Notes: generated by a model from the letters alone, not told the origin. Shown: positions 1 to 6,246, counted from the stretch's first letter. The stretch is 12,587 nucleotides of DNA from an uncultured Clostridia bacterium (GCA_946006915.1 CAMFZK010000015.1:1-12587), one strand, 5' to 3'. Made by a program: numbers and translations.

Positions 1-988
1 CGGAAGTGCAAGCCGAACCCGAAGAAGCGCAAATGCCTTTATCGTCAAGAAGTAAAAGCAAAGATTCACCCTCTATACCCTCAAAACAGAAGTTTACATT
101 AGATGGAAGGCGTTTTTCCCTGTCGCCGTTTAAAACCGAATGCGGAATTTGTGACAGTCCGTCAATTAGTTTATCTCTTAATGCGGATATTTTGCCTGTA
201 TTTTTGTCAATAGAATCTGTGGCTTCTTCCAGCGCCGCCGCCATTCCCATAATTGCGGGAATATTTTCGGTTCCGGCACGTTTTCCGCTTTCCTGCGCTC
301 CGCCCTCTATTAGGGTATAAAGCGGTATTCCTTTACGGCTGTAAAGTGCCCCTATTCCTTTAGGACCGTGAAATTTATGCGCCGAAAGGGAAAGCATATC
401 AATATTTTGCTCGTTCACATCAATATGCAAATGCCCTGCCGCCTGAACGGCGTCTGTATGGAAAAGCACACCTTTTTCTCTGCAAATTTTTCCTATTTCC
501 TTAATCGGTTCTATTGTGCCTATTTCATTGTTGGCATACATAACCGAAACAAGACAGGTGTCCTCCCTTATTGCATTTTCCACTTGCTCGGGGTAAACAA
601 GTCCGTTTTGGTCAACACCCAAGAGAGTGATTTCAAAACCGTCTTTTTTAAGTTTATTTAATGTGTGCAAAACGGCGTGGTGTTCTATTGCGGTGGAAAT
701 AATATGCTTTTTACCCTTTTTACTGCCTATTTTTGCGGCGGTAAGAATTGCTTGATTATCCGCTTCACTTCCGCCGGAAGTAAATGTAATTTCCCTTGCC
801 GTACAACCAAGGCATTTTGCAATTCGCTCCCTTGCGTTATATAACGCTTCGGCGGCAGATTGCCCTACGGAATGAAGGGTTGACGGGTTGCCGTAAACCT
901 TATCCATAAACGGCAACATGGCATCAATGGCGGTTTTGCTCATTTTAGTGGTTGCGGCATTATCAAGATAAATTGTTTTGTTTGTCAT
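1..988 (-). CDS. iscS: Cysteine desulfurase (NifS/IscS type), C-terminus cut by window edge
   Basis: PLP-dependent enzyme that removes sulfur from L-cysteine, leaving alanine and an enzyme persulfide used for Fe-S cluster assembly or tRNA thiolation. Translating from the ATG at 988 gives 329 codons before the left edge. Visible landmarks: N-terminal YLDNAATT (residues 7-14), SGGSEADN (71-78), the PLP-side EHH (102-104), HTDAVQ (177-182), the Schiff-base lysine in SAHKFHGPKG (Lys205), and the active-site loop SSGSACTS with catalytic Cys327 encoded at 8-10. The loop form matches group I desulfurases (IscS/NifS) rather than SufS. About 50-70 C-terminal residues should lie beyond the edge, judged from the family's usual length near 390-400. 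The start is supported by AAAGG eight nt upstream. It follows cysK after 57 nt, probably in the same operon. IscS and NifS cannot be separated from this sequence alone, so the symbol is tentative. Confidence 0.93.
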   Translation of the reverse strand, partial: MTNKTIYLDNAATTKMSKTAIDAMLPFMDKVYGNPSTLHSVGQSAAEALYNARERIAKCLGCTAREITFTSGGSEADNQAILTAAKIGSKKGKKHIISTAIEHHAVLHTLNKLKKDGFEITLLGVDQNGLVYPEQVENAIREDTCLVSVMYANNEIGTIEPIKEIGKICREKGVLFHTDAVQAAGHLHIDVNEQNIDMLSLSAHKFHGPKGIGALYSRKGIPLYTLIEGGAQESGKRAGTENIPAIMGMAAALEEATDSIDKNTGKISALRDKLIDGLSQIPHSVLNGDREKRLPSNVNFCFEGIEGESLLLLLDDKGICASSGSACTS

Positions 989-1045
989 ATAAAAAACCTT
1001 TCTAAATAGTTTAGGCACTCTAAAAAAGAGTGCCGTTAATTTAAG
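989..1045 (-). other. cysK-desulfurase intergenic hairpin
   Basis: The 57-nt gap contains a perfect inverted repeat with 7-bp arms, GGCACTC at 1014-1020 and GAGTGCC at 1028-1034, around a 7-nt A/T loop. It starts 11 nt after the cysK stop codon. In the direction of transcription it is followed by TAAACTATTT, not a clear U-run, so it is a poor classical terminator. It could lower or stabilise the mRNA segment encoding the desulfurase, making its level differ from cysK. No separate promoter with good -35 and -10 boxes is evident in the gap. Confidence 0.5.
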
Positions 1046-1978
1046 TCATTCCGAAAACAGCGGTGTTGAAAGATAGCGGTCACCTGTATCGGGAAGAAGT
1101 ACAACTATTGTTTTTCCCTCGTTTTCGGGACGTTTGGCAAGTTCTATTGCCGCAAAGGTTGCCGCACCTGCGGATATACCCACAAGCACACCCTCGCTTT
1201 TTCCTATTTCCCGTCCCGTAGAGAAGGCATCTTCGTTTGTAACTGTAATAATTTCGTCGTAAATTTTTGTATTAAGCACATCGGGAACAAATCCGGCACC
1301 TATACCCTGAATTTTGTGCGCTCCTGCTACACCTGTGGAAAGTACGGCAGAAGATGCGGGTTCAACCGCAACAACCTTTATATCGGGATTTTGGGATTTT
1401 AAATATTCGCCTACCCCCGTAACGGTACCGCCCGTACCTACTCCGGCTACGAAAATATCAACCTCACCGTCGGTATCCTCGAAAATTTCGGGTCCTGTGG
1501 TATTTTTATGGGCAGTCGGGTTTGCTATATTTACAAACTGTCCCGGAATAAAACTGTTCGGTATTTCCTTTGCCAATTCTTCGGCTTTGGCAATAGCGCC
1601 TTTCATACCTTTTGAGCCATCGGTTAAAACAATTTCCGCACCGTATGCTTTTATTAGTTGACGGCGTTCAACCGACATAGTTTCGGGCATTGTAATAATT
1701 ATTCTGTAACCTCTTGCGGCGGCAACCGATGCAAGACCGATACCCGTGTTACCGCTTGTCGGTTCAATAATTACCGAACCGGCTTTTAATTTCCCCTCCT
1801 GCTCGGCTTTGTCAATCATTGCTTTGGCAATTCTGTCCTTAACCGAACCTGCGGGATTAAAATACTCAAGTTTAGCAAGGATTTTCGCCTTTAAACCGTA
1901 TTTCTTTTCAATATGTGTTAGTTCCAAAAGCGGAGTTTTTCCTATAAGTTGGTCGGCTGATGTATAAATGTTTGACAT
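1046..1978 (-). CDS. cysK: Cysteine synthase A (O-acetylserine sulfhydrylase)
   Basis: Makes L-cysteine and acetate from O-acetylserine and sulfide; cytosolic PLP enzyme of fold type II. The 310-residue length is normal for CysK. Landmarks: N-terminal IGKTPLLEL (12-20), PLP lysine in NPAGSVKDR (Lys47), substrate loop PTSGNTG (73-79), phosphate-binding GVGTGGT (179-185), KIQGIGAGF (222-230), GISAG (267-271, Ser269 near the PLP ring nitrogen) and PDTGDRYLST (296-305). No CBS-domain extension is present, arguing against cystathionine beta-synthase. The ATG at 1978 is preceded by an AGGGGG Shine-Dalgarno site 9 nt upstream and lies 16 nt after the metY stop, so the two genes are almost surely co-transcribed. 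Placement between metY and a desulfurase fits a sulfide-assimilation and cysteine-use operon. CysK and CysM can be hard to tell apart, but length and motifs favour CysK. Confidence 0.96.
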   Translation of the reverse strand: MSNIYTSADQLIGKTPLLELTHIEKKYGLKAKILAKLEYFNPAGSVKDRIAKAMIDKAEQEGKLKAGSVIIEPTSGNTGIGLASVAAARGYRIIITMPETMSVERRQLIKAYGAEIVLTDGSKGMKGAIAKAEELAKEIPNSFIPGQFVNIANPTAHKNTTGPEIFEDTDGEVDIFVAGVGTGGTVTGVGEYLKSQNPDIKVVAVEPASSAVLSTGVAGAHKIQGIGAGFVPDVLNTKIYDEIITVTNEDAFSTGREIGKSEGVLVGISAGAATFAAIELAKRPENEGKTIVVLLPDTGDRYLSTPLFSE

Positions 1979-1994
1979 AAAAGTAACCCCCTGA

Positions 1995-3278
1995 TTATTC
2001 TACCGCACTAAAACCGTTTTCAAGGTCGGCGATAATATCGTCAATATGCTCTGTACCTATTGAAAGACGGATTGTGTTTTGTTTAATGCCTTGGTCGGCA
2101 AGTTCTTCGGCGTTTAGTTGGCTGTGCGTAGTGGTAGCAGGATGAATAACAAGTGACTTAACATCTGCCACATTGGCAAGCAAAGAGAATATTTTTAAAC
2201 TATCTATAAACTTATGTGCCTCGTCTACACCGCCCTTAATTTCAAAAGTAAATATTGAACCGCCGCCGTTAGGGAAATACTTTTTATAAAGTTGGTGGTC
2301 GGGGTGGTCGGGTAATGATGGGTGATTAACCTTTAATACTTTTGGGTGATTTTCCAAAAATTCAATTACTCTTTTGGTATTTTCGGCGTGGCGTTCAAGA
2401 CGGAGTGACAAGGTTTCCACACCCTGTAAAAGCAAGAATGCCGCAAAAGGAGAAATTGTAGCACCCGTATCACGCAGTAATACCGCACGTATATATGTTA
2501 CAAATGCCGCAGGACCTACCGCCTTTACAAACGAAACACCGTGGTAACTTGGGTTTGGCTCTGCAATGGCGGGGTATTTACCGCTTGCCGCCCAGTCAAA
2601 TTTACCCGAATCCACAATAATTCCGCCAAGTGTTGTACCGTGACCGCCGAGGAATTTTGTAGCCGAATGAACAACAATATCCGCACCGTGTTCAATTGGA
2701 CGGATAAGATAAGGTGTACCGAAAGTGTTATCAACCACAAGCGGAATACCGTGCTTGTGTGCCAGGTTTGCAAGTGCGTCAATATCCGGAATATCGCTGT
2801 TAGGATTGCCGAGAGTTTCAATATAAATAGCTCTTGTATTTTCTTTTATTGCGTTTTCAACCTCTGCAAGGTCGTGAATATTAACAAAAGTAGCGGTAAT
2901 ACCGAAAGCGGGCAAAGTATGGGCTAAAAGATTGTAACTTCCGCCGTAGATGGTTCTTTGGGCAACAAAATGTCCCCCGTTTTGACCTAACGCTTCAAGG
3001 GTATAGTTTATTGCCGCCGCACCCGAAGCGAGTGCCAAAGCCGCCACACCGCCCTCAAGAGCGGCAACACGTTTTTCCAAAACTTCCTGTGTGGAATTGG
3101 TAAGTCTGCCGTAGATATTGCCGGCATCGGTTAAACCGAAACGTGCGGCAGCGTGTTCGCAGTTTTTAAAGACGTAAGAAGTGGTTGCGTAAATCGGTAC
3201 TGCACGGGCATCGGTCGCAACATCGGGTTCTTCCTGACCCACGTGCAGTTGTAAAGTTTCAAATTTATAATCAGACAT
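1995..3278 (-). CDS. metY: O-acetylhomoserine sulfhydrylase (O-acetylhomoserine aminocarboxypropyltransferase)
   Basis: Cys/Met-metabolism PLP enzyme (fold type I) that joins sulfide to O-acetylhomoserine, giving homocysteine for methionine synthesis. The 427-residue length and the N-terminal FETLQLHVGQEEPD are typical of the long MetY branch and not of the roughly 380-400 residue MetB/MetC enzymes. Landmarks: YGR (56-58, phosphate contact from the neighbouring subunit), ALASGAAA (82-89), ETLGNPNSDIPDI (154-166), DNTFGTPYL (183-191), PLP lysine in HSATKFLGGHG (Lys208) and C-terminal RLSIGTEHIDDI. The ATG at 3278 follows GAAAGGA (3289-3295) with a 10-nt spacer. Its start region is overlapped out of frame by a leader ORF with three consecutive Cys codons, and its promoter carries an operator-like palindrome, so expression is probably set by cysteine or sulfide status. 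It is the first structural gene of the operon; cysK follows after 16 nt. Substrate preference (acetyl versus succinyl or phospho ester) is from family knowledge, not from the sequence alone. Confidence 0.95.
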   Translation of the reverse strand: MSDYKFETLQLHVGQEEPDVATDARAVPIYATTSYVFKNCEHAAARFGLTDAGNIYGRLTNSTQEVLEKRVAALEGGVAALALASGAAAINYTLEALGQNGGHFVAQRTIYGGSYNLLAHTLPAFGITATFVNIHDLAEVENAIKENTRAIYIETLGNPNSDIPDIDALANLAHKHGIPLVVDNTFGTPYLIRPIEHGADIVVHSATKFLGGHGTTLGGIIVDSGKFDWAASGKYPAIAEPNPSYHGVSFVKAVGPAAFVTYIRAVLLRDTGATISPFAAFLLLQGVETLSLRLERHAENTKRVIEFLENHPKVLKVNHPSLPDHPDHQLYKKYFPNGGGSIFTFEIKGGVDEAHKFIDSLKIFSLLANVADVKSLVIHPATTTHSQLNAEELADQGIKQNTIRLSIGTEHIDDIIADLENGFSAVE

Positions 3279-3394
3279 AATAGGTTTTTCCTTTCGTTAG
3301 TGAATGTATTTTGTAAATTTAAAAACCAATTACAACAACACATTCGTCCGAAACGGAAATTTGCACGTACAAGTTTTTCAAAAGGGTTTTCCAT
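3131..3394 (-). CDS. Candidate regulatory leader ORF with a Cys-Cys-Cys run
   Basis: An 87-codon ORF lies between the promoter and metY and extends 148 nt into metY in a different frame. Its ATG (3392-3394) has a good Shine-Dalgarno site, AAGGA at 3403-3407, eight nt upstream. The predicted peptide begins MENPFEKLVRANFRFGR, then Met18 and Cys19-Cys20-Cys21 (TGT codons at 3332-3340), then Asn-Trp. Before the cysteines it is basic and has no signal peptide or membrane segment. The metY initiator overlaps a further Cys codon (3275-3277) of this frame. Only the first 25-38 residues look purposeful; the rest probably just reflects the metY reading frame. Tandem Cys codons in a leader of a cysteine/homocysteine operon suggest a ribosome-stalling sensor of Cys-tRNA, like the polycysteine leader ORFs reported in mycobacteria. 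It could still be a chance ORF, but its own ribosome binding site and position argue otherwise. A TTG start 18 nt upstream is rejected because it would consume that site. Confidence 0.6.
   Translation of the reverse strand: MENPFEKLVRANFRFGRMCCCNWFLNLQNTFTNERKNLLCLIINLKLYNCTWVRKNPMLRPMPVQYRFTQPLLTSLKTANTLPHVSV
3283..3335 (-). promoter_or_regulatory. metY: Candidate translational attenuator at the metY ribosome binding site
   Basis: In the transcript, GGUUUUU (3321-3327) is exactly complementary to AAAAACC (3283-3289), which touches the last base of the metY Shine-Dalgarno site (3289-3295) and fills most of its spacer. The first element starts only 4 nt after the Cys triplet of the leader ORF, so a ribosome stalled on those codons would cover it and release the metY site. 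A second weak helix, UUGUAAUU (3328-3335) with AAUUUACAA (3311-3319, one bulge), would present GGUUUUU in its loop. Both are AU-rich and weak on paper, so this is an inference from complementarity and position. Confidence 0.35.
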
Positions 3395-3426
3395 AACGAT
3401 TATCCTTACCAAAAAAATTATTACCT

Positions 3427-3441
3427 ACCTACCAGGTAGGT
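3427..3441 (-). promoter_or_regulatory. Operator-like 15-bp palindrome over the predicted start site
   Basis: Perfect inverted repeat ACCTACC-A-GGTAGGT, with an extra ACCT repeat at 3423-3426 that permits a second register (CCTACC/GGTAGG, 5-nt spacer). It begins 4 nt downstream of the -10 box and covers the predicted transcription start (about 3439), the classical place for a repressor. One-nt-centre palindromes of this length suit a dimeric helix-turn-helix protein. CCTAC/GTAGG cores occur in sites of Rrf2-type cysteine or Fe-S regulators, and similar palindromes occur for TetR-type proteins. The regulator gene is not in this window, so its family is unknown. As RNA the centre is too tight for a useful hairpin, which favours a DNA site. 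Confidence 0.65.
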
Positions 3442-3445
3442 TTTT

Positions 3446-3474
3446 ATTATAACAATATTTACCTTAGTTGTCAA
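3446..3474 (-). promoter_or_regulatory. Consensus housekeeping-sigma promoter of the metY-cysK-desulfurase operon
   Basis: Read on the minus strand: -35 TTGACA at 3469-3474, a spacer of exactly 17 bp, and -10 TATAAT at 3446-3451 preceded by an extended -10 TG (TGT-TATAAT). All twelve box positions match consensus. Upstream sequence is an A/T tract that may act as an UP element and is also the U-tract of the preceding terminator. The predicted start is near 3439, giving a leader of about 160 nt before metY. Such an intrinsically strong promoter normally needs repression, consistent with the palindrome directly downstream. Confidence 0.9.
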
Positions 3475-3487
3475 TAGTAAATTTGTT

Positions 3488-3533
3488 AAAAAATTAAAAC
3501 GGCAGAAGATTTTTTAAAACCTCATACCGTTTT
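3488..3533 (-). terminator. Probable intrinsic terminator after nadE
   Basis: In the direction of transcription, six nt after the nadE stop there is AAAACGG (3527-3533) pairing with CCGTTTT (3496-3502). An imperfect inner helix lies between them (GAGG...TCTTC, with a wobble and mismatches), followed immediately by AATTTTTT (3488-3495). A stem plus U-run here fits rho-independent termination of the purF-to-nadE unit. The -35 box of the next promoter starts 14 nt further on. The inner stem is imperfect, so efficiency is uncertain. Confidence 0.7.
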
Positions 3534-3538
3534 ATTCC

Positions 3539-4261
3539 TTAATATCTTAAAATTCCTCTTCTTTTATGTTCGCTTTTTTTATGCAAACGGTCAATAATTT
3601 CCTTTTTGTCGCTTGGTATTTCTTTGCCCTCGATATAAGCGTCCAACTCGGCATAGGTCACACCCATTTCGGATTCATCGGTTTGTCCGTCAAAAAGTGC
3701 GGCAGAGGGTGCTTTTTCTATAACGCATTTCGGTGCATCTAAATACCGTAAAAATTCGTAAATTTCGGTAACGGTAAGGTCGGAAATCGGGTTGAAATCG
3801 TGTCCGCCGTCGCCCCATTTTGTAAAATAGCCGACAAACATTTCGCTCTTGTTACCCGTACCCGCAACCAAAAGGTTTTCAGCCGCCGCCACCGCATATA
3901 AAGTGGTCATTCTAAGGCGGGGTGCAATGTTGCTGAGCGCCGCCGAATTTAAGTTTGCCACACCGTCCAATGCGGCAATTTCCGCTTCCCTTACGGCGGT
4001 TAAATCTACCGTTCGGGTTTCTATACAATACTTTTCTGCAACTTCCAAAGCATCTTTCGTATCTTCGTTATAATTTCTTTTAGAACTGCAAGGCAAAATA
4101 ATGCCAACGGTATTTTCACAAGCCGCCTTGCAAAGAATACCTACCAAAGCGGAATCTTTGCCGCCGCTATTGCCGAAAACAATACCGTTTACTCCGCTTT
4201 CCTTTACAATGTTTTTGATAAACTCTACTCTTTTTTCAAATTCAAGTTTGTAGTCACGCAT
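3539..4261 (-). CDS. nadE: NH3-dependent NAD+ synthetase
   Basis: Last step of NAD synthesis: ATP-dependent amidation of nicotinic acid adenine dinucleotide. The 240-residue protein is the short N-type pyrophosphatase form with only the synthetase domain. Landmarks: ATP pyrophosphate loop SGGKDS (32-37), GTGNKSE (134-140), the substrate segment TKWGDGGHDFNPISDL (147-162) and DGQTDESEMG (191-200), ending in KKSEHKRRGIL (228-238). It lacks the N-terminal glutaminase (nitrilase-fold) domain of glutamine-dependent NadE, so ammonia is the expected donor. The gene immediately upstream encodes a separate nitrilase-superfamily protein, ending 16 nt before this ATG; the Shine-Dalgarno site AAGGAAG lies in that gap. 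It is the last gene of the upstream operon, with a probable terminator right after its stop. Confidence 0.95.
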   Translation of the reverse strand: MRDYKLEFEKRVEFIKNIVKESGVNGIVFGNSGGKDSALVGILCKAACENTVGIILPCSSKRNYNEDTKDALEVAEKYCIETRTVDLTAVREAEIAALDGVANLNSAALSNIAPRLRMTTLYAVAAAENLLVAGTGNKSEMFVGYFTKWGDGGHDFNPISDLTVTEIYEFLRYLDAPKCVIEKAPSAALFDGQTDESEMGVTYAELDAYIEGKEIPSDKKEIIDRLHKKSEHKRRGILRY

Positions 4262-4277
4262 TATAGTTTTCTTCCTT

Positions 4278-5057
4278 TCAGTATAAATCCGTACGTCTGT
4301 TTTTTAAAACAGGAATACGCTTTCTAATATCGTCAAGCACCTTAAAACTGCAGTTTGCGGTTATAATTTGCTCTGTTTCGCCGGCAAGGGCGAGTGTTTC
4401 ACCCAACGGGTCAATTATTGCCGAATTACCGCCGTAAACGGTGGTTCCTGCCGTACCGCAGGAGTTACAGCACACTACAAATATTTGGTTTTCTATCGCC
4501 CTTGCCGTGATTAAACTTTTTAAATGGAAAATGCGCTCTTTAGGCCACTGGGAGACAACAAAAAGTACCTCTATACCCTCTAACACAAGTTTTCTTGTAA
4601 GTTCGGGGAAACGCAAATCGTAACAAATTATTATTCCGCATTTTACACCGTCAAGCGTAAAGGTGCAAAAACCGTCACCGTAGTTGAAAAACTCATCCTC
4701 CCCCATTGGGGTAAAAAGGTGGGTTTTGTCATAACTTGCAACACATCTGCCGTTACGTTCAAAAACATAGGCGGTGTTATATACTTTGCCGTCTTTAAGA
4801 TTTGAAACCGAACCCGCTACAATGTTAACCTTGTATTTATCAGCCAAACTTGATATAACTTCTTTAACTTCTTTTCCGTCATTACAGCAAAGTTCCTTTA
4901 AGTTTTCTTTAGGAAAAAACCCCGTATTCCAAGTTTCGGGCAATACAACTACATCTGCACCGTCCTTTGCGGCATGTTCTATTAAAACTTCCGCTTTTTT
5001 AAAGTTTTCTTGCGGTTTTCCCAATTTCATATCCATTTGAAGACAGGAAATTTTCAT
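4278..5057 (-). CDS. Nitrilase-superfamily amidase (omega-amidase / MtnU-like)
   Basis: Carbon-nitrogen hydrolase of 259 residues with the full Glu-Lys-Cys triad: Glu41 in VLPETWNTGF, Lys111 in YDKTHLF and Cys145 in IICYDLRFPE. ITARAIENQ (183-191) and the C-terminal RIPVLKNRRTDLY are also family-like. From memory it closely resembles Bacillus subtilis MtnU/YkrU and the Nit2 omega-amidases, which hydrolyse 2-oxoglutaramate (or 2-oxosuccinamate) to the 2-oxo acid and ammonia. That substrate is an inference here; other small amides or N-carbamoyl compounds are possible. The protein is cytosolic with no signal peptide. It starts 4 nt after the dapL stop, with AAGGG as Shine-Dalgarno site 8 nt from the ATG, and ends 16 nt before nadE. 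Sitting between an aminotransferase and an ammonia-using NAD synthetase, it might supply ammonia or repair transamination by-products. No methionine-salvage genes are visible nearby. Confidence 0.85.
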   Translation of the reverse strand: MKISCLQMDMKLGKPQENFKKAEVLIEHAAKDGADVVVLPETWNTGFFPKENLKELCCNDGKEVKEVISSLADKYKVNIVAGSVSNLKDGKVYNTAYVFERNGRCVASYDKTHLFTPMGEDEFFNYGDGFCTFTLDGVKCGIIICYDLRFPELTRKLVLEGIEVLFVVSQWPKERIFHLKSLITARAIENQIFVVCCNSCGTAGTTVYGGNSAIIDPLGETLALAGETEQIITANCSFKVLDDIRKRIPVLKNRRTDLY

Positions 5058-5061
5058 ATTA

Positions 5062-6246
5062 TCAACCCTTTTTCAAAAGTTTACAAAGTCGGTCGGCGGC
5101 TTCTTTGGTATCTTCGGGACTGCCGAAGGTTGAAAAACGGAAATAACCTTTTCCGCATTCGCCGAAACCGTCCCCCGGTACACCTACTACTTGAATTTTG
5201 TTTAAAAGATAGTCGAAAAATTCCCAACCGCTCATACCGTCAGGGCATTTAAGCCAGATATAAGGCGAATTTTTACCGCCGATATACCAAATGCCCGCCG
5301 TGTCAAGCGCTTCCATAAAGTAGGAGGCATTTTTCTTGTAAACGTCAATATTTTTGTGAACACATTCCTGTCCTTCGGGGGTAAATACCGCCAAAGCACC
5401 TTTTTGAAGTATATAAGAAATACCGTTGGTTCTCGTTTCCCTGTTTCGTGACCACATTTCGTTTAAGTTCATACCCTCACGGATAAGTTCTTTGGGAACG
5501 GTGGTATACCCTAAACGAGTTCCTGTAAATCCCGCAGTTTTGGAAAGTGAGCAAATTTCAATGGCGCAGGTTTTTGCACCCTCAATTTCAAAAATACTGT
5601 GGGGAATATCTTCACCCTCTATAAATATTTCGTAAGCGGCATCAAACAGTATTACCGAACCGTGTTTATTAGCAAAGTCCACCCATACCTTTAATTGTTC
5701 ACGGTTATAAGCCGCACCGGTTGGGTTATTTGGGGAACAAATGTAAATAATATCGGCAGGTGTTTCGGGCATAGGCAAAAAACCGTTTTCTTCACCCGAC
5801 GCTAAATGAATAACCTTTCTGCCGCACAAAATGTTAGTGTCCACATATTCGGGATAAGCGGGTTCAATAACCAAAACCGAATTATCTTTGTCAAAAAGTT
5901 CCAAAATATCGCCAAGGTCATCACACGCACCACTTGAAACAAAGATTTCGTCTTCTTCTACTTTTGCAGAAAATTTTGCGTAGTATTCTTTAATGGCTTT
6001 GCGAAGTGAAGCGTCACCTACTTCGGGCATATAACCGTGAAAGGTCTTTTTATTCCCTTGGTCGTCCACCGCTTTATGAAGTGCTTTTATTACGGGTTCG
6101 CAAAGCGGAATAGATACGTCACCGACACCCATACGCAAAACCGTTTTTTCGGGATTCTTTGCCAAGTACTCGTTTGTTTTGCGGTAAATTGTGTTAAACA
6201 AATATGTGTCTTTCAGTTCTTTGTATCTTAAATTGGGTTTTAACAT
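5062..6246 (-). CDS. dapL: LL-diaminopimelate aminotransferase
   Basis: Converts tetrahydrodipicolinate directly to LL-diaminopimelate with glutamate as amino donor, bypassing the succinyl or acetyl route of lysine and peptidoglycan synthesis. The protein has 394 residues, close to the DapL norm of about 400-410. Landmarks of class I/II aminotransferases: MGVGDVSIPL (39-48), FHGYMPEVGD (69-78), SSGACDDLG (104-112), EPAYPEY (128-134), SPNNPTG (171-177), FDAAYE (201-206, Asp202 at the PLP nitrogen), CSLSKTAGFTGTRLG (232-246, PLP Lys236) and FRFSTFGS (369-376, Arg370 likely binding the substrate carboxylate). The GYMPEVGD and CSLSKTAGFTGTRLG wording is characteristic of DapL rather than of aspartate aminotransferase. 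The ATG at 6246 overlaps the end of dapF by 7 nt, so translation is probably coupled. With DapF next door, this gives the last two steps to meso-diaminopimelate. Confidence 0.95.
   Translation of the reverse strand: MLKPNLRYKELKDTYLFNTIYRKTNEYLAKNPEKTVLRMGVGDVSIPLCEPVIKALHKAVDDQGNKKTFHGYMPEVGDASLRKAIKEYYAKFSAKVEEDEIFVSSGACDDLGDILELFDKDNSVLVIEPAYPEYVDTNILCGRKVIHLASGEENGFLPMPETPADIIYICSPNNPTGAAYNREQLKVWVDFANKHGSVILFDAAYEIFIEGEDIPHSIFEIEGAKTCAIEICSLSKTAGFTGTRLGYTTVPKELIREGMNLNEMWSRNRETRTNGISYILQKGALAVFTPEGQECVHKNIDVYKKNASYFMEALDTAGIWYIGGKNSPYIWLKCPDGMSGWEFFDYLLNKIQVVGVPGDGFGECGKGYFRFSTFGSPEDTKEAADRLCKLLKKG

Noticed and set aside
2525..2821. Minus-strand 98-codon ORF inside metY
   Set aside because: It is an alternative frame of metY without its own start signals or family features.
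3395..3412. Six-codon upstream extension of the leader ORF from a TTG at 3410-3412
   Set aside because: It would place the clear AAGGA Shine-Dalgarno site inside the coding sequence; the ATG at 3392-3394 has ideal spacing.
3427..3441. The palindrome as an RNA hairpin or terminator
   Set aside because: The arms meet at a single base, so only a short stem can form as RNA, there is no U-run, and it lies at the transcription start where a DNA-binding protein is more likely.
3279..3445. T-box or SAM riboswitch in the metY leader
   Set aside because: The leader is only about 160 nt, is occupied by a translated-looking ORF, and shows neither the T-box sequence nor S-box-like stems and no terminator before metY.
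3539..5057. Single glutamine-dependent NAD synthetase split by a frameshift
   Set aside because: Each gene has its own start, stop and ribosome binding site and full-length family architecture, and the amidase is of omega-amidase rather than NadE-glutaminase type.
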